Below, piece by piece: positions 1 to 5,923 of a stretch of DNA of 13,163 nt. Made by a program: the position numbers and the translations under genes. Each line of letters opens with the position of its first letter. Position 1 is the stretch's first letter. Source of the DNA: JBBARC01 sp040400005. GTDB taxonomy: Bacteria > Pseudomonadota > Alphaproteobacteria > Acetobacterales > Acetobacteraceae. The DNA lies in the NCBI GenBank assembly GCA_040400005.1, contig JBBARC010000066.1, positions 1 to 13,163 on the forward strand, given 5' to 3'. The notes below the pieces were generated by a model that had not been told where the DNA came from, did no database searches, and saw nothing but the letters and a program-made list of their open reading frames with translations.

Positions 1-55
1 CACGAGGCCCGCGGTGGTAGCGCGTCCCCAACCCCAACATAATAAAAGTCTTTTG

Positions 56-77
56 CTTCTTTTCTTCAGAAAAGAAG
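56..77. terminator. AT-rich hairpin beyond the aminotransferase stop, possible bidirectional terminator
   Basis: A perfect 9-base inverted repeat (CTTCTTTTC, 56-64, and GAAAAGAAG, 69-77) encloses a TTCA loop. It begins 8 bases beyond the stop codon of the minus-strand aminotransferase gene. On the plus strand it is followed by a T-rich stretch (GTTCTTTCTT). On the minus strand the nearest T run comes about 10 bases later. It could therefore end transcripts arriving from either side. The stem is nearly all A-T, which is weak for a classical Rho-independent terminator. The look of the element recalls intergenic repeats in Acetobacteraceae; this is from memory and unchecked. Confidence 0.5.
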
Positions 78-85
78 GTTCTTTC

Positions 86-1318
86 TTAGCTCAGCCCCGC
101 CGCAAACCGCGCTATACGCCGGCAAGCCTCGACCAGATCACTGGTAGCGGCGGCGGTGGACAGGCGCAAATGCCCTGGTGCGCCGAAGGCGGTGCCGGCG
201 ACGGTGGCCAGGTGGTTTTCGTCTAGCAAGGCGGTGGCGATGGCGGTGTCAGTGGTCAGCGGCGCGCCGGCAGCGCTGGTGCGGCCAAGCCACGTGGTGA
301 CGTTAACAAAGGCGTAAAACGCACCGCGCGGGGAGGGGCAGATCAGGCCGGGCACGGTGTTAAGGTGGCTGGCAACCAAGGTGGCCCGGCTGGCGTAGGT
401 TTGCCGCATGATGTCCACTTGGTCTTGCGGGCCATCGAGGGCGGCGACGCTGGCGGCCTGGGCGATGGCGCACACACCGCCGGTGGCGAGGCCCTGCACG
501 CGGGTGATGGCGGCGATCAGGTCCGCCGGGCCGGCGGCGAAGCCGACGCGAAAACCGGTCATGGCGTAGGTTTTGGAAACGCCGGAGATGGTCAGGGTGC
601 GCGGCGCCAGATCGGGGCAGATTTGCGCGATTGTGACGTGGGGGGTGCCATCGTGGATCAGGTGTTCGTACATATCGTCGGCCATGATGCGCACATGGGG
701 ATGGCGGCGCAGCACGGCGCCGATAGCAGCGAGGTGATCTGCGGGGCAGACCGCGCCGGTGGGGTTGTTGGGAAAGTTAAGCACTAACCAGCGGGTTTGC
801 GGGCTGATGGCAGCGTCGATCGCATCCGGTGCGGGCAGAAAATCGTTTTGGGTTGTGCACTCAACAAACTGTGTGGTGGCGCCGGCGGCGCGCGCGATCA
901 GCGGGTAGGCGTTCCAGTAGGGCGCCGGCACGATGATATTGGTGCCGGGATCCAGCGTTGCCATTAGCGCGCCGAAAATCACCTGGCGGGCGCCGTTACC
1001 AACCACAATGTCGGTGGGGGCGACCACCATGTTGTGGTCGCGCAGGCATTTGCGCGCGATGGCGTCGCGCAGGGCGGGGGTGCCGTTCACCGGGGGGTAT
1101 TTGGTGGCGCCATTGCGGGCGGCGTGATCGGCGGCATCTAAAATATGCGGGGCGGGGGCAAAATCTGGCTCGCCCAGGCAGAGGTTTATCACCGGGTGGC
1201 CGGCATCACGCAGGGCACGGGCGCGGGCGGCCATGGCCATGGTTGCGGGCAGCTCGGCGGCACCAAAAGCGGCAGCAAACGGCAGGGCAGGCGGCGGTGC
1301 GGTGTTGGGATGGGGCAT
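86..1318 (-). CDS. PLP-dependent class I/II aminotransferase (aspartate aminotransferase-like)
   Basis: The 410-residue product matches the length and motif order of bacterial aspartate/aromatic aminotransferases (AspB/AspC-like subgroup). These are cytosolic PLP enzymes that move an amino group between an amino acid and a 2-oxoacid. Visible marks in order: LGEPDF near residue 49; a YPPVNGTPALRDAI segment at 74-87, typical of the subgroup; PAPYWNAYP at 131-139; NFPNNPTGA at 181-189; the DxxY pair D214/Y217 that contacts the cofactor ring; and SGVSKTYAMTGFRVGF with K249 as the likely Schiff-base lysine. A late GHLRLS segment carries the arginine expected to bind the substrate carboxylate. The start at 1318 has no clear Shine-Dalgarno sequence; a Met at residue 27 is an alternative but would shorten the conserved N-terminus. 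The gene stands alone and diverges from the PRC-barrel gene. Exact substrate cannot be told from sequence. Confidence 0.9.
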   Translation of the reverse strand: MPHPNTAPPPALPFAAAFGAAELPATMAMAARARALRDAGHPVINLCLGEPDFAPAPHILDAADHAARNGATKYPPVNGTPALRDAIARKCLRDHNMVVAPTDIVVGNGARQVIFGALMATLDPGTNIIVPAPYWNAYPLIARAAGATTQFVECTTQNDFLPAPDAIDAAISPQTRWLVLNFPNNPTGAVCPADHLAAIGAVLRRHPHVRIMADDMYEHLIHDGTPHVTIAQICPDLAPRTLTISGVSKTYAMTGFRVGFAAGPADLIAAITRVQGLATGGVCAIAQAASVAALDGPQDQVDIMRQTYASRATLVASHLNTVPGLICPSPRGAFYAFVNVTTWLGRTSAAGAPLTTDTAIATALLDENHLATVAGTAFGAPGHLRLSTAAATSDLVEACRRIARFAAGLS

Positions 1319-1494
1319 GGGTGGGGTTTAGCAGGGTTTGGCGGCCGCCGCAGGGGTGGGTGTGAGTAGTTTCCGGCCCTGGTGGCGGGCGGGGACCGGC
1401 GCCATTTTCAGGTGAGCCGGGGGCTGCCTTGTGGGCATCGTTTTATGTGCAAACAGCTGCCGGCGCGTGATCATTTTACTGAAGGATTTGTTTT

Positions 1495-1896
1495 ATGAAA
1501 CATTCTATCACGTCCCTTTCCACTGCAGCTGCTTTGGCGTTTGCCATGAGTGGTGCGGCGATGATGCCTGCCGCAGCTCAGGTGACGCCGCAAACCGTGC
1601 CGATGATGCGGGTTAATCTGGCGTCGCTTGCCACCGGCTACCGCACTTCGAAAGTTGTGGGTGCGACCGTGGTGAACGAAGCCAATGATACCGTCGGCAC
1701 GATCGATGATTTGATTGTGACGCCGAGCGAAAAAGTGCCGTTTGCGGTGCTGTCGGTTGGTGGTTATCTGGGTTTGGGCAAGAAGCTGGTTGTGGTGCCT
1801 TACAGTTCGCTGGATGTGCACGATACGCAGATGGTGCTGCGCGGGGCGACCAAGGAACAACTGGTGGCGTTGCCGGAATTCACCTACGCAAAATGA
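1495..1896 (+). CDS. Secreted PRC-barrel domain protein
   Basis: The 133-residue product begins with a Sec-type signal peptide: a lysine near the N-terminus, a hydrophobic Ala-rich stretch to about residue 22, and a likely cleavage after the PAAA at 25-28. No lipobox is seen, so the mature protein is probably soluble in the periplasm. The rest fits one PRC-barrel: a GYRTSKVVGATVVN strand, the VGTIDDLIV segment at 67-75, and a strand pair ending in VVVPYSSLDV at 99-108. PRC-barrels occur in photosynthetic reaction-centre H subunits, in RimM, and in many small alphaproteobacterial envelope proteins of unknown role. This one is of the last kind. GAAGGA at 1481-1486, 8 bases before the ATG, supports the start. 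The last 13 bases overlap the end of the convergent nuclease-helicase gene. Confidence 0.85.
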   Translation: MKHSITSLSTAAALAFAMSGAAMMPAAAQVTPQTVPMMRVNLASLATGYRTSKVVGATVVNEANDTVGTIDDLIVTPSEKVPFAVLSVGGYLGLGKKLVVVPYSSLDVHDTQMVLRGATKEQLVALPEFTYAK

Positions 1897-3926
1897 TCTG
1901 CCGATAGCAGGTTGAGTAAAGGCTGGTGATCAGGTTGGTCACCAGCCGGATGCGGTGGTAATAGTGCCATGTATGTTGCGCCACATTTATACAAAAAATC
2001 GGCGATGGCATCGTAGGCATCAGGTGGCCGGGTCGGGTCGTTTATATCGCCGCGTGGTATATAAATAATGGTTTGGTAGCGCGCGCGGGTGAGCAGCACG
2101 CGATACGTATTTATTTGGTTGGCGATGTTTTCCGGTTTGGCGATAATTTGCCATTTGGTGCCAACGAAACGGCGTGCGCCCCAGGCCGCCGTGCCGGGGG
2201 TTCGCCACAGATCAAGATCCCAGGCGAGGCCTACGTAATCAAGCTCTAAGCCTTGCACCGAAAATTCGGTGGCGATTTGTTCCAGCGCCGCCGATGCGCG
2301 GACGTCGGCAGGAAAATTTGCCAAAAACCAGCGGGCGATGTTTTGCGCATCCATGTGATCAACCTCGCACCCCAAGCCTTCGGCACGCAGGCGTTTGGCG
2401 CCCGAGCTTGCTAGCAAACCGGTGCGGCGGGTGCCGCGGGCGAGGGCGCGTAGGCTTGCGCGCAGATGTGGCAAATCGCGGGTCAAATGCATGGGGATCG
2501 GGGTAAGCCGCGCAATTTGCCGGGCGCCGGCGTGATCGCCGGCGAGCACGCGATCGACCCAGCCTGGCGCGGTGTTGCCGCCGATTTGGCGGATGCTGAC
2601 GTCTAGGTGCAGATTGGGGTCGGCACAAAACCCGGCGATTGGGCCTAGGGTTTGGCGCGGGTCGGCGGTGTGACGCAGCGGTGCGGCGGCGGTGACCTGC
2701 CAGTGCGGCCGGGCGCGCAAGGCGTCGCCCCATTCGGCAAGTCCGCCTTCGCCATCGTGAATTTCCTGGCCGCCGCCGACCAGGCAGATGATGGCGCAAA
2801 ATCCCTGGTGGCGGGCCATGATATCCAGTAAATGGGCGGGCTCGGATTGGCTGAGCGGCACCGCTTTATCGCGGGTTTTGCGAATGGCGTGGGCTTGCGC
2901 CCAGCAGCGTTGCGCTTCATCGATCACCACCACGCGTTCAGGCGGGGCATCTTCACGGTTGACATAGGCATCGCGGAATTTGGGTAGGGCCTGAATAACC
3001 CCTTCCATGCGTTGGCGGGCGGCTTGGGCATTTAAGCCGCCGGCGATGGCATCCAACGCCAAAGCCTCGCGCAACACATGCACAAGGCTTGGGTTGCCGG
3101 TGAGGAACGTTGCGCGTTGCTGGCCATCGGCGGTGAGTGTTGCATTGAGGCCGCATAAAGTTTTGCCGGCGCCGGGGATGCCGGTAACGAACAGCACAAT
3201 CGCGCTGTTGGTGGTTTGCGCCCGCGTTAAGGCCGTGACAATGGCATCTGTGGTGGAACCAAGATTTTGCCGGTCGGCGCGCGCGGATTTGATGTCGGCC
3301 ACACCGTGGCGTGCGTATAGCATACGGGCGGATTCGATAATCGTGGGCACCGGGAGGTAGGCGGCGGTGATCCAAGCTTGCGGGTTGAGCGGTAGTGTGG
3401 GCGTGAGCAGGGCAGTTTGCAGGCGGATTATGTCAGCGGCAAGGGTTGCGCTGTTGGTGGTGATGACGCTGGCCGCACTGCCTGGCAGCAACAAGGGTAA
3501 TGTGGTTTTGGCGGGGTTGGCGTGGGTTGCCACCAGCACGGGGATGATTGGGAAAAGCCTGCTGCCGGCGTGAAAATCTTGCAGATCGAGCGCGTAATCT
3601 TCGGCCTGGCGGTAATCGGCGCTGGTGATTGTCTCTGCGCCGATTTTGAATTCGAGTACGATGATGGCGCGATCGGTAAGCAATATCGCATCGGCGCGTT
3701 TGCCCAGGCGTAGTAGGGGGTATTCCAGCACCAGCGTGTGGGTGGCAAGGCTTGGGTTTTCACTGGCGAAAGTTTTTAGGATGTCGATTGTTGCATCCCA
3801 GGCACGCAGAATTTGTGGTTCGCTGGTGCGGTAATGTTGGGTGTGGGCGCGCAGCAAGGCGCCCGAGATGGTGGCGGTGGGTTGGGCGAGCAAGTCGGTT
3901 AAAGTGCCGGACCACCAGGGTGTCAT
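1884..3926 (-). CDS. PD-(D/E)XK nuclease-like plus DUF2075 helicase-like fusion protein
   Basis: This 680-residue protein has two parts. The N-terminal part has the pattern of a RecB-like PD-(D/E)XK nuclease: D79, then E92-F-K94 at the end of a hydrophobic strand, then Q107-xxx-Y111. The rest looks like the DUF2075 (Schlafen group 3-like) helicase/ATPase family. It has a Walker A at 249-256 (GIPGAGKT), a Walker B at 332-337 ending in D336-E337, and a GGGQEIHDGEGG stretch at 384-395. C-terminal SF1-like motifs follow near 555-563 (FSVQGLELD) and 606-616 (NTYRVLLTRAR). All key residues look intact. Established: such proteins are common and poorly characterised. Inferred: it may act on DNA or RNA, and stand-alone nuclease-helicases of this build are sometimes defence genes. 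No Shine-Dalgarno sequence precedes the ATG. The gene sits alone between core genes, with a G-rich repeat just upstream. Confidence 0.85.
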   Translation of the reverse strand: MTPWWSGTLTDLLAQPTATISGALLRAHTQHYRTSEPQILRAWDATIDILKTFASENPSLATHTLVLEYPLLRLGKRADAILLTDRAIIVLEFKIGAETITSADYRQAEDYALDLQDFHAGSRLFPIIPVLVATHANPAKTTLPLLLPGSAASVITTNSATLAADIIRLQTALLTPTLPLNPQAWITAAYLPVPTIIESARMLYARHGVADIKSARADRQNLGSTTDAIVTALTRAQTTNSAIVLFVTGIPGAGKTLCGLNATLTADGQQRATFLTGNPSLVHVLREALALDAIAGGLNAQAARQRMEGVIQALPKFRDAYVNREDAPPERVVVIDEAQRCWAQAHAIRKTRDKAVPLSQSEPAHLLDIMARHQGFCAIICLVGGGQEIHDGEGGLAEWGDALRARPHWQVTAAAPLRHTADPRQTLGPIAGFCADPNLHLDVSIRQIGGNTAPGWVDRVLAGDHAGARQIARLTPIPMHLTRDLPHLRASLRALARGTRRTGLLASSGAKRLRAEGLGCEVDHMDAQNIARWFLANFPADVRASAALEQIATEFSVQGLELDYVGLAWDLDLWRTPGTAAWGARRFVGTKWQIIAKPENIANQINTYRVLLTRARYQTIIYIPRGDINDPTRPPDAYDAIADFLYKCGATYMALLPPHPAGDQPDHQPLLNLLSADHFA
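1921..1947 (+). terminator. Hairpin after the PRC-barrel gene, inside the nuclease-helicase coding sequence
   Basis: GGCTGGTGA (1921-1929) and TCACCAGCC (1939-1947) form a perfect 9-base stem. The loop bases can add a T-G and a C-G pair, leaving AGGTT. It starts 24 bases after the PRC-barrel stop codon and lies within the last codons of the convergent gene. It has no T run after it, so it is not a textbook Rho-independent terminator. It could stabilise the PRC mRNA end or mark a Rho-dependent stop. Confidence 0.4.
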
Positions 3927-3935
3927 TACGCTAAA

Positions 3936-3964
3936 GGTATAGGGGGTTGGTGAGGGTAGGGCCA
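3936..3964 (-). promoter_or_regulatory. Weak candidate promoter of the nuclease-helicase gene
   Basis: On the minus strand, TATACC (3941-3936) resembles a -10 box. A poor -35 candidate, TGGCCC (3964-3959), lies 17 bases upstream. Transcription would then start only a few bases before the ATG at 3926, giving a nearly leaderless mRNA, which fits the absence of a Shine-Dalgarno sequence. The spacer holds the G-runs of the neighbouring quadruplex motif. The match is weak and the call rests mainly on position. Confidence 0.3.
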
Positions 3965-3970
3965 GGGGGG
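3942..3970 (+). other. Canonical G-quadruplex motif
   Basis: Four G-runs of 5, 3, 3 and 6 bases are separated by loops of 7, 2 and 3 bases (TTGGTGA, TA, CCA). This meets the usual quadruplex pattern of G3+ with loops of 1-7. The motif starts 16 bases upstream of the nuclease-helicase ATG. Its G-rich strand is the template strand for that gene. It runs straight into the G-rich tandem repeat. Folding in the cell is not shown by sequence. Confidence 0.65.
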
Positions 3971-4017
3971 CGCCGACAGGGGGGCGCCGACAGGGGGGCG
4001 CCGACAGGGGGCGCCGA
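3963..4017 (+). repeat. Four-copy G-rich tandem repeat
   Basis: Three identical 14-base units, CAGGGGGGCGCCGA (3963-3976, 3977-3990, 3991-4004), are followed by a fourth of 13 bases that lacks one G (4005-4017). Each unit holds a GGCGCC palindrome and a G5-G6 run. The array lies between the divergent starts of the nuclease-helicase gene and rplU. The lost G in the last copy is what replication slippage would leave. Arrays of this kind often vary in copy number between strains. Confidence 0.95.
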
Positions 4018-4058
4018 CACCGTGGCGTTTAAGCGGCTAGGTGAGGCGGCCAGGGTGT

Positions 4059-4087
4059 TTGACTTTGGCGGCGCGGCGCTCTATGCG
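4059..4087 (+). promoter_or_regulatory. Probable rplU operon promoter
   Basis: TTGACT at 4059-4064 and TATGCG at 4082-4087 are separated by a 17-base GC-rich spacer. This is close to a housekeeping sigma-70 promoter and fits strong ribosomal-protein promoters of Alphaproteobacteria. Transcription from about 4094 would give an rplU leader of about 160 bases. No other pair of this quality is visible in the gap. Confidence 0.6.
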
Positions 4088-4216
4088 ACCGCTATCTTTG
4101 GCGGTCCTTGCGGCGGCCGGGGTGTTTTTGCGTGGCGCACTGGCAAGCTTAATCGCTGGATAGCGCGTAAAAATGAGCCAAAAAGCCGGGGGCAAAGACC
4201 CCTAAACGAAAAGAAT

Positions 4217-4239
4217 TGAACACCGTTCGCGAGTGTTCA
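4217..4239 (+). promoter_or_regulatory. Hairpin beside the rplU ribosome binding site
   Basis: TGAACAC (4217-4223) pairs perfectly with GTGTTCA (4233-4239). Inside, CG pairs with CG around a TTCG tetraloop (4226-4229), leaving one bulged A at 4232. The stem ends one base before the AAGGAG ribosome binding site (4241-4246), which lies 7 bases before the ATG. The position would suit control of translation or mRNA stability. A role in L21 feedback is only a guess. Confidence 0.5.
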
Positions 4240-4253
4240 CAAGGAGTTAGAGT

Positions 4254-4568
4254 ATGTTTGCTGTTATCCGCACAGGCGGAAAGCAGTACCGTGTGTCGAA
4301 AGACATGGTACTGAAAGTTGAAAAGCTGGAAGCCGAACCCGGCACCACTTACACCTTCGACTATGTCATGGCCGTCGGCTCTGACGCTGGCATCACCATT
4401 GGCACCCCAACTGTTGTGGGCGCCACGGTTACCGCCACGGTTATTGCCCAGGACCGTCTGGACAAGGTGATTATTTTCAAGAAGCGCCGCCGGCAGAATA
4501 GCCGCCGTAAAAATGGCCACCGCCAGCATGTTACCGTGCTGCGCGTTGCTGGCATTCACGCGGCTTAA
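4254..4568 (+). CDS. rplU: 50S ribosomal protein L21
   Basis: The 104-residue product is a full-length bacterial L21, which binds 23S rRNA in the large subunit. Recognisable parts are the opening FAVIRTGGKQYRVS, the VEKLEAEPG segment after it, the VGATVTATVI strand, and the basic FKKRRRQNSRRKNGHRQ stretch at about 75-91. The C-terminus HAA is a few residues past the usual end. AAGGAG at 4241-4246 fixes the ATG. It is first in a plus-strand operon with rpmA 17 bases downstream, the usual order. Codons end in C more often than in neighbouring genes, as expected for a strongly expressed gene. Confidence 0.97.
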   Translation: MFAVIRTGGKQYRVSKDMVLKVEKLEAEPGTTYTFDYVMAVGSDAGITIGTPTVVGATVTATVIAQDRLDKVIIFKKRRRQNSRRKNGHRQHVTVLRVAGIHAA

Positions 4569-4585
4569 TTTAGGAGCATCCCCCC

Positions 4586-4855
4586 ATGGCACATAAAAAA
4601 GCTGGCGGTTCGTCGCGCAACGGTCGCGATACTGAAGGCCGCCGTCTTGGCGTTAAAAAATATGGCGGCGAGGAAGTGATCGCCGGCAACATCATCATTC
4701 GCCAACGTGGCACACGCTGGAAGCCCGGTACCAATGTCGGGCTTGGCAAAGACCACACCATTTTCGCGCTGATCGATGGTCACGTGAAGTTCAATCGCCG
4801 GGCAGACGACCGGGTGCATGTGTCGGTTCTGCCAATGGCAATCGCCGCAGAATAA
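4586..4855 (+). CDS. rpmA: 50S ribosomal protein L27
   Basis: The 89-residue product has the L27 start AHKKAGGSSRNGRD directly after Met, so there is no cleavable N-terminal extension as found in Firmicutes. In the ribosome this N-terminal arm reaches toward the peptidyl transferase centre. The central VIAGNIIIRQRGTRWKPG and GLGKDHTIFALIDG segments are family hallmarks. TAGGAG at 4571-4576 lies 9 bases before the ATG. It follows rplU closely and is separated from obgE by 66 bases that hold a strong hairpin. Confidence 0.97.
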   Translation: MAHKKAGGSSRNGRDTEGRRLGVKKYGGEEVIAGNIIIRQRGTRWKPGTNVGLGKDHTIFALIDGHVKFNRRADDRVHVSVLPMAIAAE

Positions 4856-4875
4856 AACCGGCCCGCAAAGTGGCA

Positions 4876-4910
4876 CACGCGCGGCGCGGGCGTAACCCGC
4901 GCTGCGCGTG
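4876..4910 (+). promoter_or_regulatory. Strong GC-rich hairpin between rpmA and obgE
   Basis: A 15-base stem is formed by 4876-4890 and 4896-4910, with a single G-U wobble and a CGTAA loop. It starts 20 bases after the rpmA stop and ends 11 bases before the obgE ATG. No T run follows, so it is not a standard terminator. The only Shine-Dalgarno candidate for obgE, GAGG at 4910-4913, touches the last base of the stem. It may lower obgE output relative to the ribosomal genes or protect the upstream mRNA end. Confidence 0.6.
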
Positions 4911-4921
4911 AGGCTTAAAAA

Positions 4922-5923
4922 ATGAAGTTTTTAGATCAGGCAAAGATTTACGTTCGATCCGGCGATGGCGGCGATGGGGTGATTGCCTTTCGCCGTGAAA
5001 AGCATATCGAATATGGCGGCCCCGATGGCGGCAATGGCGGCCGCGGCGGCGACATCGTGTTTGAAGCGATGCAGAACCTCAATACGCTCATTGATTTTCG
5101 CTACACCCAGCATTTTCGCGCACGCAAAGGCGGCAACGGATCGGGATCTGATCGCACCGGGGCGGGATCGGACGACGTTGTGATTAAAGTGCCGATTGGC
5201 ACGCAGATTTTGGCTGATGATCAAGAAACTTTGCTGGCCGATTTGGATGTGCCCGGCAAGCGGGTAACCTTGTGCCGCGGTGGCGATGGCGGCTTTGGCA
5301 ACACGCATTTCAAATCCAGCACCAATCGCGCACCGCGCAAATCGACCACTGGGTTTCCCGGTGAAGAACGCTGGATTTGGCTGCGCCTAAAACTGATCGC
5401 TGATGCAGGTTTGGTGGGTTTGCCCAATGCTGGCAAATCAACTTTCTTGGCCGCAAGTTCAGCAGCACGGCCCAAAATTGCGGATTATCCGTTTACCACG
5501 CTGCACCCGCAGCTTGGGGTCATTCGGCTGTCGCATTCTGAAGAATTTGTGCTGGCCGATATCCCGGGGTTGATTGAAGGCGCCCATGAAGGGGCGGGAC
5601 TTGGCGTGCGGTTTTTGGGCCATGTTGAACGCTGTGCGGTGCTGCTGCACTTAATTGATGGTGCTGCCGGCGGCGTAGTGGATGCTTGGCGCACGGTGCG
5701 TGGCGAGTTGGATGCGTATGGCGCAGGGTTGCGCGAAAAGCCAGAAATTATTGTGCTGAACAAGGTGGATGCCATGACGCCGCGCGAAATATCGTCGCGC
5801 CGGTCAGCGTTGGCGCGCGCCAGTGGCCAGCCGGTGTATGTAATGGCCGGCGCCACCGGGCAGAACGTGCCAGAGATTTTGCGCATTGTGCAGAACGCTA
5901 TCACGGATGCGCGGCGCGGATGA
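4922..5923 (+). CDS. obgE: Obg-family ribosome-associated GTPase
   Basis: The 333-residue product starts with the glycine-rich Obg fold (residues 1-158; GGPDGGNGGRGGD at 32-44 and GGDGGFGN at 120-127). It continues with a GTPase domain. G1 is GLPNAGKS at 166-173, G2 the TT at 192-193, G3 DIPGL at 213-217, G4 NKVD at 280-283, and G5 lies near AGATG at 309-313, with Ala where Ser is common. Obg binds the 50S subunit and takes part in its assembly, stress responses and growth control. No C-terminal OCT domain is present, which is normal outside Firmicutes and relatives. The last base of the Gly codon and the TGA stop form an ATGA overlap with proB, so proB translation is probably coupled. Confidence 0.96.
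   Translation: MKFLDQAKIYVRSGDGGDGVIAFRREKHIEYGGPDGGNGGRGGDIVFEAMQNLNTLIDFRYTQHFRARKGGNGSGSDRTGAGSDDVVIKVPIGTQILADDQETLLADLDVPGKRVTLCRGGDGGFGNTHFKSSTNRAPRKSTTGFPGEERWIWLRLKLIADAGLVGLPNAGKSTFLAASSAARPKIADYPFTTLHPQLGVIRLSHSEEFVLADIPGLIEGAHEGAGLGVRFLGHVERCAVLLHLIDGAAGGVVDAWRTVRGELDAYGAGLREKPEIIVLNKVDAMTPREISSRRSALARASGQPVYVMAGATGQNVPEILRIVQNAITDARRG

Noticed and set aside
3963..4017. CRISPR array
   Set aside because: The units are 14 bases and directly adjacent with no unique spacers, and no cas gene is present.
5686..5919. N-terminal extension of the proB reading frame to 5686
   Set aside because: The extension runs in another frame through obgE, shows no family similarity, and the ATG at 5920 has the expected ATGA overlap and the right length.
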